This document shows, in pieces, positions 5,296 through 5,313 of a stretch of DNA of 5,313 nucleotides. Made by a program: the position numbers and the translations under genes. How positions within the stretch are numbered: the first letter of the stretch is position 1; every line of letters begins with the position of its first letter. The DNA comes from Accumulibacter sp. (GTDB lineage Bacteria; Pseudomonadota; Gammaproteobacteria; Burkholderiales; Rhodocyclaceae): contig JAISQQ010000204.1 of NCBI GenBank assembly GCA_031274075.1, forward strand, positions 1 through 5,313, given 5' to 3'. The notes under the pieces are model-generated. The model saw only the letters and a program-made list of their open reading frames with translations. It was not told the DNA's origin and did no database searches.

Positions 5296-5313
5296 TAACA
5301 AGTGAAAGCCCCC

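Larger units (their letters stand above)
5001..5313. other. Gene-free 3' region rich in small hairpins
   Basis: I see no convincing gene here. The stretch starts with a short hairpin (CGCTT-GAGT-AAGCG, 5003-5016), a further copy of the inverted-repeat motif (5022-5040) and a 9-bp tandem duplication, then about 50 unremarkable AT-rich bases, then the hairpin chain from 5111 on. Short frames exist (5156-5224, 22 codons; 5181-5240, 19 codons) but nothing supports their translation. The region may be the end of a mobile or repetitive element continuing past the right edge. Confidence 0.6.

Noticed and set aside
5074..5301. Minus-strand 75-codon frame at the right end
   Set aside because: It starts with TTG, spans several perfect hairpins, and has no recognisable domain; the DNA looks structural rather than coding.
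5101..5313. Group II intron end, CRISPR array or integron attC
   Set aside because: There is no intron domain V-like sequence, no regularly spaced direct repeats, and no paired GTTRRRY/RYYYAAC core sites around a fold.

Overview
The window looks like a GC-rich proteobacterial chromosome, most likely a betaproteobacterium (Rhodocyclales-like) or a related gammaproteobacterium. The basis is gene order: the end of a chemosensory-pili (Chp) hybrid kinase, then yqgE, ruvX, pyrR, pyrB and a degenerate dihydroorotase gene. This is the arrangement known from Pseudomonas and several betaproteobacteria. Coding DNA up to about 4368 is roughly two-thirds G+C by eye.

Positions 1-300 hold the C-terminal receiver domain of a CheA/ChpA-type protein. 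Its last two dozen or so codons run into a repeat array. The interval from about 224 to 606 is built from repeats: an ATCAGGN heptamer array, a GC hairpin, the same heptamer in opposite orientation, a diverged 44-bp copy of the receiver-domain end, a pair of inverted REP-like hairpins, a possible tiny ORF, and a third heptamer array ending about 27 bases before yqgE.

Positions 633-4368 form one tightly packed transcription unit, with overlaps of 8, 26 and 8 bases and one gap of 4. It encodes YqgE/AlgH, the RuvX (YqgF) nuclease, PyrR, aspartate carbamoyltransferase PyrB, and a PyrC' pseudo-dihydroorotase that has lost the HxH zinc motif. The last three act at the start of pyrimidine synthesis; PyrC' is expected to be a structural partner of PyrB rather than an enzyme.

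At about 4369 the composition changes sharply. A single SUKH (SMI1/KNR4) immunity-like gene at about 25% G+C, with its own strong Shine-Dalgarno sequence, lies between two 43-45 bp imperfect inverted repeats that share a 21-bp core with one mismatch. This resembles a small non-autonomous mobile cassette carrying an orphan immunity gene, placed directly after the pyrimidine operon. The last 300 bases hold no convincing gene. They contain a third copy of the inverted-repeat motif, a 9-bp tandem duplication, and a chain of at least four perfect hairpins with 3-base loops. The element these hairpins belong to probably continues beyond the window.
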